Source: Parvibaculum sp049303435
Lineage (GTDB): Bacteria > Pseudomonadota > Alphaproteobacteria > Parvibaculales > Parvibaculaceae
Length of the DNA: 49,873 nucleotides
NCBI GenBank assembly: GCA_049303435.1
Contig: JBAQNC010000143.1
Location: 1-49,873, forward strand
Direction of reading: 5' to 3'
The notes under the pieces are model-generated. The model saw only the letters and a program-made list of their open reading frames with translations, was not told the DNA's origin and made no database searches. Of the stretch, positions 32,987 through 40,405 are shown piece by piece (the first letter of the stretch is position 1; each line of letters begins with the position of its first letter). The position numbers and the translations under genes were made by a program.

Positions 32987-33864
32987 TCATTTTTCCAGAA
33001 ATGCATTGATCAGCGCGAGAAATTCATCGAGCTTGTCATGATGTACCCAGTGGCCCGCCCTTTCGATGGTGGCAACTTCCGCATTCTGGAAATGCGACGC
33101 GCGGCCGTCGGCGACCGGGTCGCTCGCCCAGCTGTCCGCCCCGCGAACAAGCAGCGTCGGGCAAGTGACCTTCGACCATAACTGCATGGTGGCGCGCACA
33201 TCGAACCCGTTGGGCGAGAAGGTCCGCACGTAATTGTCGAACTTCCAGCTATAGGTGCCGTCTTCATTCTGGTTGATGCCATGCAGCGTCAGATGCCGCG
33301 CGCGTTCGGGCGAGAGATGCGGGTTTTCCGTCTGCATCCGCTTGTAGGCTTCTTCCACGGAGGCATAGCGACGCGGCATGCGCGACGATGATTTTCGTAA
33401 CTCTCCAATCCATTTGCGAAGGCGTTCGTCGACCGTTTCGTTCTCGCGTTCCGCTATCATCTTCGGCGAAGGCCCAGACCTTCGATGACGATGAGCTTCT
33501 TCACCGTTTCGGGATAAAGTCCTGTGTAGCGGAGCGAGATGGCGCCGCCCATCGAATGGGAAAGGATCGTCAGAGGCGCAAGTTTCAGCTGATGGATAAG
33601 CTGCGCAATGTCATAGACATAGTCATTGAACTCATAGGTGCCGCCGACCATCCATTGGCTGTCGCCGTGCCCGCGCAGATCGGGCGCGATGATGTGATAG
33701 CGATCGCGAAGCGATTGCGCGACCCAATCCCAGTTGCGGCAATGGTCGCGCCCGCCATGCACCAGCAGAAGCGGCGGCTTGTCCTCATTGCCCCAGTCCA
33801 CATAGTGGAGGCGAAGGCGTTGGGAGACATAAAAGCGAGAAACGGGGCCGATCAACTGGGACAT
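32987..33864 (-). pseudogene. Alpha/beta hydrolase split by a one-base frameshift
   Basis: Two frames together make one alpha/beta hydrolase. The N-terminal part (33864 down to 33457) has the oxyanion segment LLLVHGGRDHCRNW and the nucleophile elbow ILSHSMGGAISL, then runs into VIEGLGLRRR and a stop. The C-terminal part (33460 down to 32987, MIAERENETVDERLRKW) holds the acid region LLVRGADSWASDP and the catalytic His in IERAGHWVHHD. Adding one T after the CTT codon near 33469 restores VIEGLGLSPKMIAERENE, the usual family sequence. The parts overlap as ATGA, so separate translation is possible, but the catalytic triad would then be divided between two chains. A sequencing error is the main alternative. 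Confidence 0.8.
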
Positions 33865-33962
33865 GGGAGCCTGACTGAATGTTGGGATGAGCCACACTAC
33901 CTTATTGTCGGGCGCCTGTTCGCCCCTTTTTCAAATGCGAGATTTCTCTGGGCGCCCGGTCT

Positions 33963-34805
33963 CTATTCGGAGGTGCTGCCGAGAATGTTGCCGCCCGTCG
34001 GGTCGCCGCGAAACAGCAGCTTGCCGTAGGAGGCAGGCAGAAGGCGTATGATCCAGTCGAGAATGCGCGCATCCATGCCGATCAGGATACGCGGTTTGTT
34101 TTTCTTGATCCCGCTAATGATCGTCTGGGCGGCCTGATCGGGCGTCGTGCGGGCGAGCTTGTCAAAGCCGCTCATGGCTTGTTCACGTTCCGTGGTCTGG
34201 ACGCTTTGCAGGAAGCGTGCATTGCGCAGGATATTGGTTTTGATGCCGCCGGGATGGACGCAAGAAACCTGAATGCCGGACCCTTTCATCTCGTGGCGCA
34301 ACGCCTCTGTAAAACCGCGAATGGCGAATTTTGCTGAATTGTAGGCGGCCTGTGTCGGCACGGCGAAGAGCCCGAAGATCGACGAAACATTGACGATATG
34401 GCCCGCACCTTTCTTGGTGAGCTGCGGCAGGAACGCCTTGGTCCCATAGACCATGCCCCAGAAATCGATATTCATGACCCATTCGAAATCTTCGTAAGCG
34501 AGTTCGGCGATGGAAGCGACCTGTGCAACACCTGCATTGTTGATGACAATATCGGCACCGCCAAATTGGGCTTCGATTTCCTGGGCGAAGTCATAGACCG
34601 CCTCGCGTGACGAGACGTCGAGCAGATAGGTTGAAACCGTGCCTCCGATTTCTTCGATAAGGCGAGCGGTTTCGGCAAGTCCCTTGCGGTCCACATCGGC
34701 GGCTGCCACGCGCGCGCCTTCGCGCGCCAGCGCCACAGCGGTCGCCCGCCCGATGCCGCTCGCCGCGCCTGTAATGACAGCAACCTTGCCCCTGATCTCG
34801 CTCAT
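33963..34805 (-). CDS. Short-chain dehydrogenase/reductase
   Basis: This 280-residue classical SDR has the cofactor loop VITGAASGIGRATAVALARE (residues 10-29), the DVDRKGL region preferring NAD(P)H, the structural NNAGVAQ, the catalytic Ser in NVSSIFG and YxxxK in AAYNSAKFAIRGF. The extended C-terminus (ILIGMDARILDWIIRLLPAS) is hydrophobic and may touch the membrane, as in SDRs acting on lipids. The length exceeds the 250-residue norm because of that tail. It lies 98 bp upstream of the broken hydrolase on the same strand. The substrate is not predictable. Confidence 0.9.
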   Translation of the reverse strand: MSEIRGKVAVITGAASGIGRATAVALAREGARVAAADVDRKGLAETARLIEEIGGTVSTYLLDVSSREAVYDFAQEIEAQFGGADIVINNAGVAQVASIAELAYEDFEWVMNIDFWGMVYGTKAFLPQLTKKGAGHIVNVSSIFGLFAVPTQAAYNSAKFAIRGFTEALRHEMKGSGIQVSCVHPGGIKTNILRNARFLQSVQTTEREQAMSGFDKLARTTPDQAAQTIISGIKKNKPRILIGMDARILDWIIRLLPASYGKLLFRGDPTGGNILGSTSE

Positions 34806-35226
34806 TTCGGTCCTCTGGTTCGCATATGCCCCGCTCGATGGCCTATCGGGCGCTCAAGCCGCCTAAATTAGGGGAAATCCCCCAAAAGTCACGCAGCCTT
34901 CGCAGGCGCAAAATCCAAGGTCGATCTCGGCGGGCCGACTTGGCGAAGAGGCCGCATTTCTATGGATGACCATCGGCCAGATGCGCCGGGCTTTCGATCC
35001 CATGTGCAAGCGCTCCATCGGTCGTGACGTCCATGGCGCATTGGGCGTTTAGCCGCTACGCCGCTTGCGGGCATGTATCTGGGCGCCCGCACGCTTCGAA
35101 TTGCCGATGGATCCGATGAAGTTCATCGTATTGTCATCGCAAGGAGCGTTCTCAAATGTTACCACGATGCCATGAGTTGGGATTTTGGGGCCTGAGTGAT
35201 TCGTAAATAGGAACTTGGCCAGGGTC
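34806..35226. other. Gene-free region between SDR and phoR
   Basis: This 421-bp gap between divergent genes must contain the promoters of the SDR gene (-) and phoR (+). I see no RNA gene, strong dyad or repeat. Open frames here (for example plus strand 34867-35052) lack a start codon with a ribosome-binding site and resemble no protein I know. Confidence 0.5.
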
Positions 35227-36585
35227 ATGGCGTCAACGGACATAGACAGCAACACCTTGCGGGGCCGCGCACGTGGCCTTGCCCTGAAGTGGAGTGGCGG
35301 ACGCACTTTTGTCATCGCCTCCGCGGCGCTGTTTCTGATTCTGGCGATGACCGAGGCTTTGCCCGTCTGGCTGGCGGGGCTTTGCTTCATCTTCCTCGCC
35401 GGCATCAGCATCGTGCGCGCTATCATCATTGGCGAGTCCGAAGGCGTCATGCGCGCCCCCATCAGTGCGCCTGCCAGTGGCCTTGAGGCGCTGGCCAGCG
35501 GCGCAGGCGCCACCATCCTCACGGAATTGCCGGATCCGGTGATCGTGCTCGACGGAAGCGGTCGCATTGTCTTTGGCAATCGGGCTGCCGAAAGCCTGAT
35601 TGGCGGACAGGCCAAGGGCAAGCATGTCGCGACCATGTTGAGGAGCGCCGTTCTCATGACCGCGATTGATGAGGTCTTGAACGGCAGTGGTGCGCAGTCG
35701 GTTGACTACAGCTTGCCGGTGCCGGTGGAGCGCAATTTCACGGGCTTTATCACGCCGATCGAAACGGATTCCTATCCGGTATCTCAGGGGCGATTGAGCG
35801 AAACCGCGCGGCGACGTCGCTCGCGCGCCGTGCTGGTTGTGCTGCGGGACGTAACGGAGGTGCGCCGCGTCGAAGACATGCGCGTCGATTTTGTTGCCTT
35901 TGCCAGCCACGAGCTCAAGACCCCGTTGGCGTCGCTTTCCGGTTTTATCGATACGCTTCGCGGTCACGCCAAGGACGACCCCGCGGCGCAGGAGCGGTTC
36001 CTGGAAATTATGGCGGATCAGGCCGAGAGGATGCGCCGTCTGATCGATGACCTCCTCTCGCTCTCCCGCATCGAACTGCGCGAGCATGTGCACCCCAGCA
36101 AGATTGTTGATGTCCTGGGCGTCGTAAACGATGTCGTCGATGGGCTAAACCATCTGGCGGAGAAGAATGGCATGGAGATTTTGGTTTCTTCACCCGTCAA
36201 TCTGCCGCGTGTGCGCGGTGAAGCCGAAGAGCTGGCGCAAGTGGTGCAGAACCTCGTCGACAACGCCTTGCGCTATGGCCGCACGGGAAAGCGCGTCGAG
36301 GTCACGCTCGGCACTGATACGCGCGGCGGTAAGCCGATGTTGCGCCTTTCAGTCCGTGATTTTGGAACGGGCATATCGCGCGAGCACCTGCCGCGGCTGA
36401 CGGAGAGATTCTACCGCGTTGACGCTGCCGCAAGCCGCGCCAAGGGCGGCACGGGGCTTGGGCTTGCGATCGTCAAGCATATCGTGAATCGCCATCAGGG
36501 TACGCTGACCATCGATAGCGAGCTGGGGCGCGGATCGACTTTCACGGTTCTGATCCCGACCATTAACGAGCAAAATTCGGCCTGA
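35227..36585 (+). CDS. phoR: PhoR, phosphate sensor histidine kinase
   Basis: This 452-residue membrane kinase has one or two membrane segments near residues 35-70 (FVIASAALFLILAMTEALPV). A PAS domain near 100-200 has ILTELPDPVIVLDGSGRIVF. The phospho-accepting helix DFVAFASHELKTPLASLSGF lies near 220-240. The ATP-binding domain has NLVDNALRYGRTGK, DFGTGISREHLPRLTERFYR and KGGTGLGLAIVKHIV. It phosphorylates PhoB on phosphate limitation. I use the ATG at 35227; the frame also opens at a TTG 12 bases earlier, but AGG directly precedes the ATG. phoU and phoB follow on the same strand; the pstSCAB transporter genes that often sit between phoR and phoU are absent. Confidence 0.92.
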   Translation: MASTDIDSNTLRGRARGLALKWSGGRTFVIASAALFLILAMTEALPVWLAGLCFIFLAGISIVRAIIIGESEGVMRAPISAPASGLEALASGAGATILTELPDPVIVLDGSGRIVFGNRAAESLIGGQAKGKHVATMLRSAVLMTAIDEVLNGSGAQSVDYSLPVPVERNFTGFITPIETDSYPVSQGRLSETARRRRSRAVLVVLRDVTEVRRVEDMRVDFVAFASHELKTPLASLSGFIDTLRGHAKDDPAAQERFLEIMADQAERMRRLIDDLLSLSRIELREHVHPSKIVDVLGVVNDVVDGLNHLAEKNGMEILVSSPVNLPRVRGEAEELAQVVQNLVDNALRYGRTGKRVEVTLGTDTRGGKPMLRLSVRDFGTGISREHLPRLTERFYRVDAAASRAKGGTGLGLAIVKHIVNRHQGTLTIDSELGRGSTFTVLIPTINEQNSA

Positions 36586-36659
36586 AACTGCCGCTATTCG
36601 AGCATTGACGGTCAATCTGGCCCTGTCGACAATGGTTACAGGTGGACGAAGGGTCGGGA

Positions 36660-36688
36660 CTGTCAAAAAAACGACATGCTTATGTCGT
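36660..36688 (+). promoter_or_regulatory. Pho-box-like repeats before phoU
   Basis: CTGTCAA (36660-36666), ACGACAT (36671-36677) and ATGTCGT (36682-36688) follow an 11-bp period like PhoB half-sites (consensus CTGTCAT). The last two also form a perfect dyad ACGACAT-GCTT-ATGTCGT. The first unit fits the consensus well, the others partly. The site is 93 bp before phoU and would allow phosphate control of phoU-phoB. Confidence 0.45.
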
Positions 36689-36780
36689 AAACACATCGCG
36701 GGCAGTCGATAGCTTGCGTCAAACGATGTAGCCTTACCTGTGTCGCGCATCGCAAAACGGGTAAAGAGGAGAGACAAAGC

Positions 36781-37494
36781 GTGACGGATCACACAGTTAA
36801 GTCGTTCCAGGAAGAGCTGGATGGAATCGCCGCAAGCATTGCCCAGATGGGTGGGCTGACAGAGGCGCAATTGGCGGGCGCGATCGAAAGCGTGGCAAGG
36901 CGAGACAACGATCTGGCCGAACGCATTGTTCAGCAGGATCGTCGCATCGACAATCTGGAAGCCGAGATCGAAGCGCGCGCCGTCCGCATCATCGCCCTGC
37001 GCCAGCCCATGGCGACCGATCTGCGTGAAGCCATCGCCGCCATCAAGATTGCTTCCGATCTCGAACGCATCGGCGATCTGGCCAAGAATATCGCCAAGCG
37101 TGCTCTCGTCATTCAGGGGGATTTCGAAACTCCGGTCCGTCTCATTCAGGGCATCGCCCGCATGGGCCGTCTGGCCCAGGGTCAGCTCAAGTCGGTCCTC
37201 GATTCCTGCTCTAACCGCGATGCCCAGATGGCGATGGAAGTCTGGCGCGGAGATGAGGAAATTGACGAAATGTACAACTCCGTCTTCCGCGAGCTTCTCA
37301 CCTATATGATGGAAGACCCGCGCACGATCGGTGTGTGTACCCACCTTCTGTTCATTGCCAAGAATATCGAGCGTATCGGCGATCATGCGACCAATGTGGC
37401 CGAGACGGTTTATTATGTCGTGACGGGTGAGACCATGTCGGACAGTCGTCCCAAGGGCGATACGACAAGTACGACCCCGGTCGCCATTCAATGA
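36781..37494 (+). CDS. phoU: PhoU, phosphate-signalling regulator
   Basis: This 237-residue helical protein has the duplicated three-helix PhoU unit. The first repeat carries ALRQPMATDLREAIAAIKIA then SDLERIGDLAKNIAKRA; the second carries MEDPRTIGVCTHLLFIAKNI then ERIGDHATNVAETVYY, each with the metal-binding E/DxxxD-type motif (SDLERIGD, IERIGDHATN). It keeps PhoR in check when phosphate is plentiful, working between the Pst transporter and PhoR. GTG at 36781 is the start, with AAGAGGAGAGACAAAGC before it. It lies 16 bp before phoB and is probably co-transcribed with it. Confidence 0.93.
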   Translation: MTDHTVKSFQEELDGIAASIAQMGGLTEAQLAGAIESVARRDNDLAERIVQQDRRIDNLEAEIEARAVRIIALRQPMATDLREAIAAIKIASDLERIGDLAKNIAKRALVIQGDFETPVRLIQGIARMGRLAQGQLKSVLDSCSNRDAQMAMEVWRGDEEIDEMYNSVFRELLTYMMEDPRTIGVCTHLLFIAKNIERIGDHATNVAETVYYVVTGETMSDSRPKGDTTSTTPVAIQ

Positions 37495-37510
37495 GGACGA
37501 ATAGAAACTC

Positions 37511-38254
37511 ATGTCGATCACTCTGGAACGTGAAGTCACAACGAATTTCGAGCGTCGTATGAAGCCTACCGTCATGATCGTCGAGGACGAGGAGGCGCTG
37601 TCCACGCTGCTTCAATACAATCTCGAAAAGGAAGGCTACAAGATCGTCGCGGTTGCCGACGGCGAAGAAGCTTCCATGATGATTCGTGAAGTGACGCCCG
37701 ATCTCGTTCTTCTTGACTGGATGTTGCCCGGCCTTTCCGGCATCGAACTTTGCCGCCGTCTGCGCGGTCGTCCCGAAACCCGCAACCTGCCGATCATCAT
37801 GATCACGGCGCGCGGCGAAGAGGCCGATCGCATTCGTGGCCTCGATACGGGCGCCGACGACTATGTGACAAAGCCCTTCTCGATGACCGAGCTGCTGGCG
37901 CGCATCCGCGCTGTAATGCGCCGTATTCGTCCGGCCCTGTCGGAAGACCTCGTCACCTTTGGTGACATCGTCATCGACCGCGCCGCCCACCGCGTGCGCC
38001 GCGGCGACCGCGAAGTGCATCTGGGCCCGACGGAATATCGTCTTCTCGACCATCTGATCCAGCATCCCGGTCGCGTCTTCAGCCGCGAGCAGTTGCTCGA
38101 TGCCGTCTGGGGTTCGGATGTCTATGTCGAAGCCCGTACTGTGGATGTGCATGTCGGCCGTCTGCGCAAGGCGCTGAACGATCCTGATGAACGCGATCCT
38201 ATCCGCACCGTTCGCTCCGCCGGATATTCGCTCGACGAACAGTTCAGCCGCTAG
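37511..38254 (+). CDS. phoB: PhoB, phosphate response regulator
   Basis: This 247-residue OmpR/PhoB-type protein has a receiver domain (MKPTVMIVEDEEALSTLLQY onward) with the phosphorylated Asp in PDLVLLDWMLPGLSG and the conserved Lys in YVTKPFSMTELLARI. The winged-helix DNA-binding domain follows (RRGDREVHLGPTEYRLLDHL and the recognition helix around EARTVDVHVGRLRKALN). Most PhoB proteins begin near MKPTVMIV, i.e. the ATG at 37559; the 16 extra residues from 37511 (MSITLEREVTTNFERR) may be untranslated. GAGGACG lies before the 37511 ATG but is rather distant. When phosphorylated it binds Pho boxes to switch on phosphate-starvation genes. Confidence 0.92.
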   Translation: MSITLEREVTTNFERRMKPTVMIVEDEEALSTLLQYNLEKEGYKIVAVADGEEASMMIREVTPDLVLLDWMLPGLSGIELCRRLRGRPETRNLPIIMITARGEEADRIRGLDTGADDYVTKPFSMTELLARIRAVMRRIRPALSEDLVTFGDIVIDRAAHRVRRGDREVHLGPTEYRLLDHLIQHPGRVFSREQLLDAVWGSDVYVEARTVDVHVGRLRKALNDPDERDPIRTVRSAGYSLDEQFSR

Positions 38255-38286
38255 GCTCTCTGCCCTTCAAAATCCGGACAAACAAA

Positions 38287-38316
38287 AGTCGGCGATCCGT
38301 AAAACGGTCGCCGACT
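38287..38316 (-). terminator. Intrinsic terminator of gcrA
   Basis: AGTCGGCGA and TCGCCGACT form a perfect stem, extended by CCGT/ACGG inside. Read on the minus strand it is followed by TTTTGTT, just after the gcrA stop. On the plus strand there is no T-run, so it mainly serves gcrA. Confidence 0.8.
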
Positions 38317-38341
38317 CTGTGTTCTTGGCTCGCCGAGCGGT

Positions 38342-38854
38342 TCAGACAGCGAAGCTGCTGTTGCGCGAGCGTTCGCGATTGCGGCGCGGCTGCATCGGCT
38401 GATAGGCGAGTTTCGCGTGTTCCGTGCAATAGGGCGCATTGCCATCTGCGCCACGACCGCAGAAGTGGAAATCCGGGCTGCCTGGATCGCCGATCGGCCA
38501 TTTGCAATTGCGTTCGGTCAGCGTCAGCACGGTGGTAAGTTCCCTGGAGCCGCTGTCCAGTTCCTCGCGCACAGTCTCGCGGGACTTGGCGACGGTCTCG
38601 ATTTCGTCGCTCTCCTCACGGCGTTCGGCCACCAGCGGATCGGGGCGACCGCGCACATGGGTCAGATTCCGCGGGGCGGGGGCCTTCGGGCGTGCCGGAC
38701 GGCTTGGCGTTGCGCGACCGGAAAGACCCAGACGATGCACCTTGCCGATCACTGCATTGCGCGTGACCCCGCCCAGCTGCTTGGCGACCTGGCTTGCACT
38801 CAAGCCTTCCGCCCAGAGCTTCTTCAACATCTCAACGCGTTCTTCGGTCCACAT
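38342..38854 (-). CDS. gcrA: GcrA, cell-cycle regulator
   Basis: This 170-residue alphaproteobacterial protein opens with the signature MWTEERVEMLKKLWAEGLSA then SQVAKQLGGVTRNAVIGKVH (residues 1-40), the helix-turn-helix that reads CcrM-methylated GANTC sites and contacts sigma70. The middle is a proline/basic linker (TPSRPARPKAPAPRN). The C-terminal CKWPIGDPGSPDFHFCGR and PYCTEHAKLAYQP carry conserved Cys/His residues. GcrA controls S-phase genes with DnaA, CtrA and CcrM. A perfect DnaA box lies 219 bp upstream of its start. The gene stands alone and ends at a strong terminator. Confidence 0.95.
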   Translation of the reverse strand: MWTEERVEMLKKLWAEGLSASQVAKQLGGVTRNAVIGKVHRLGLSGRATPSRPARPKAPAPRNLTHVRGRPDPLVAERREESDEIETVAKSRETVREELDSGSRELTTVLTLTERNCKWPIGDPGSPDFHFCGRGADGNAPYCTEHAKLAYQPMQPRRNRERSRNSSFAV

Positions 38855-39201
38855 GGTTTATCTTCCCCTCGCCTGGGTGGCTGTCCGCCTTGTGCGGAGG
38901 GCCATCTCCGGGCATTTTCCAGGCACACCGCGCCTCCGACATGGAGCGCCGCATGGTCCCATAGAAACCCAGCCCAAAAATTCAACAGCACACTAGATTT
39001 CGTGGGCCTTAAGGGAAAATATACAATATCAGGGTAGGGCGTCGCAACTCCGCAAGGCTTGACGGCGATCCCTTATCCACAGAAAACACCTGAAATCTGG
39101 CAAACGGCTCAAAAACGGCGAGCATCAGCCAAAGAGAGTGCCTATATGAGCGGATCAGCCGATAATCGAAAATGATCGACGACCTGGGGAAGGGACGCGC
39201 C
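38855..39201. other. Divergent regulatory region of gcrA and the ABC permease
   Basis: This 347-bp gap separates gcrA (-) from the permease (+). It contains the DnaA box at 39073-39081 and AT-rich stretches suitable for promoters (for example AAAATATACAATATC near 39016-39030). I found no GANTC site and no TTAA-N7-TTAA CtrA box. An open frame running from 39172 into the permease is probably untranslated at its start. Confidence 0.5.
39073..39081. promoter_or_regulatory. Perfect DnaA box upstream of gcrA
   Basis: TTATCCACA is an exact match to the DnaA box TTATNCACA. In Caulobacter DnaA activates gcrA transcription, so a DnaA box here fits conserved control. A single 9-mer can occur by chance. 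Confidence 0.5.
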
Positions 39202-40056
39202 ATGAACGTGATTACAGAAATCGAACAGAAATTTCCCCGACAGGGATTTCCCCAACAGGAATTTCCAATGGCCGGCGTCCGCCGCTTCGGCATGTTCAAT
39301 TGGCTTGGCACCTGGACGCTCTATACCAAGGAAGTCCGCCGCTTCACCAAGATCATGACGCAGACAATCTTCGCGCCCATGATCACGACGCTGCTTTATA
39401 TGGCGGTCTTTTCGTTGTCCGTCGGCAAGCTGCGCCACGATATTCACGGCATCCCCTTCATCGCCTTTCTGGCTCCCGGCCTCATCATGATGACGATGAT
39501 CCAGAACGCCTTCGCCAATACCTCGTCGGCTCTCCTGATCTCCAAGGTGCAGGGCAATGTGGTGGACTATCTGATGCCGCCGCTATCGCCCGGCGAGTTG
39601 AATTTCGGCATCGCCTCGGCAGGCGTCACGCGCGGCATCTTTGTCGGCGTCGCCACCGGCGTTGCCATGCTGATCTTCGTGAATATGGTTCCGATTCATA
39701 TCTGGGCTGTGCTTTTCTATGCTGTCGGCGCGTCGCTCATGCTGGCGCTGCTCGGCATCATGGCGGGCATCTGGTCGGAAAAATTCGACCACCTTCAGGC
39801 GGTGACGAACTTCATCCTGCTGCCTCTGACTTTCCTTTCGGGCACCTTCTATTCGGTCACCCAATTGCCGCCGGTCTTTCAGGCGATCACCCACTGGAAC
39901 CCCGTCTTCTACCTGATCGACGGCTTCCGCTACGGCTTCACCGGCCATGCCGACGGCTCACTCTATATCGGCGTCGCCATGACCATTGGTGTCAACGCTG
40001 TCCTCTGGTTCATGTCTGACCGCATGTTCCGCAAGGGCTATCGGCTCAAGGGATAG
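39202..40056 (+). CDS. ABC-2 type transporter permease
   Basis: This 284-residue inner-membrane protein has six predicted helices. The family stretch FLAPGLIMMTMIQNAFANTS lies near residues 91-110, and the late segment FILLPLTFLSGTFYSVTQLP near 215-234 is followed by HWNPVFYLIDGFRYG, the ABC-2 signature. The ATG at 39202 has AAGGGACGCGCC in front; an earlier in-frame ATG at 39172 lacks one. Such permeases export lipids, polysaccharides or drugs with a separate ATPase. No ATPase gene is adjacent, so the partner must be encoded elsewhere. The neighbouring terminator and the argD promoter separate it from the arginine operon. Confidence 0.88.
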   Translation: MNVITEIEQKFPRQGFPQQEFPMAGVRRFGMFNWLGTWTLYTKEVRRFTKIMTQTIFAPMITTLLYMAVFSLSVGKLRHDIHGIPFIAFLAPGLIMMTMIQNAFANTSSALLISKVQGNVVDYLMPPLSPGELNFGIASAGVTRGIFVGVATGVAMLIFVNMVPIHIWAVLFYAVGASLMLALLGIMAGIWSEKFDHLQAVTNFILLPLTFLSGTFYSVTQLPPVFQAITHWNPVFYLIDGFRYGFTGHADGSLYIGVAMTIGVNAVLWFMSDRMFRKGYRLKG

Positions 40057-40067
40057 AAATTGCTGCT

Positions 40068-40110
40068 GGGACCTGTCAAACGGAACGAAAACCCCCGATT
40101 GACAGGTCCC
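40068..40110. promoter_or_regulatory. Large dyad overlapping the argD promoter
   Basis: GGGACCTGTCAA (40068-40079) and TTGACAGGTCCC (40099-40110) are exact reverse complements with 19 bp between, so the half-site centres are 31 bp (three helical turns) apart. The right arm contains the -35 hexamer TTGACA. This placement suggests a repressor operator; a weak hairpin terminator for the permease is the alternative. Confidence 0.55.
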
Positions 40111-40127
40111 CGCGCACTCCGTAATAC
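40099..40127 (+). promoter_or_regulatory. Consensus sigma70 promoter of the argD operon
   Basis: TTGACA (40099-40104), a 17-bp spacer and TAATAC (40122-40127) give a near-perfect housekeeping promoter. Transcription would begin near 40134, leaving a leader of about 270 nt before argD. It overlaps the dyad at 40068-40110. Confidence 0.7.
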
Positions 40128-40144
40128 TTCATCACTTCTCGGAT

Positions 40145-40169
40145 AGCCGCCGATAACGGGCGGCTTTTT
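40145..40169 (+). terminator. Hairpin with T-run at the start of the argD leader
   Basis: AGCCGCC and GGCGGCT pair across GATAACG and are followed by TTTTT. If the promoter at 40099-40127 is used, this terminator lies about 11 nt into the transcript and may be an attenuator. It may instead simply end permease transcripts. Confidence 0.7.
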
Positions 40170-40226
40170 CTATTGGGCGCAGGCTTTCATTCGAAGCCCG
40201 GCCCTGCGAGGCGCGGAGAGATCGAA

Positions 40227-40256
40227 ATGATCATGTACGGGAGCCGACGACGCTGA
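40227..40256 (+). CDS. Candidate arginine leader peptide (MIMYGSRRR)
   Basis: An ATG with GGAGAG six bases before it opens a nine-codon frame ending in three consecutive Arg codons (CGA CGA CGC) and TGA. It lies 149 bp before the argD start, inside the long leader. Arg codons placed just before the stop, in front of an arginine-biosynthesis operon, are the classic layout of a leader peptide that senses charged tRNA. Downstream, GAACCGTG (40264-40271) can pair with CACGGTTC (40369-40376) near the argD ribosome-binding site. It can instead pair with CGGTT at 40292-40296. Switching between these is an inference. Confidence 0.55.
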   Translation: MIMYGSRRR

Positions 40257-40405
40257 TGGATCTGAACCGTGAGGCCTGACAAGGGTTTCTGCGGTTTTCG
40301 CGATATCTGCCCACCGGACCCCCGACACCTCGCCTGGACCCGACAAGCTCAATCATTCATCTGAGCGCCACGGTTCCCAAGGATTTTGAGAAGGACTAGA
40401 CGCTC

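Noticed and set aside
34867..35052. Plus-strand open frame in the SDR-phoR gap
   Set aside because: No ATG/GTG near the beginning with a Shine-Dalgarno sequence, and no recognisable protein.
40170..40352. 60-residue minus-strand frame over the argD leader
   Set aside because: No ribosome-binding site, and the same DNA holds the leader-peptide frame and paired segments. It is most likely a chance open frame.
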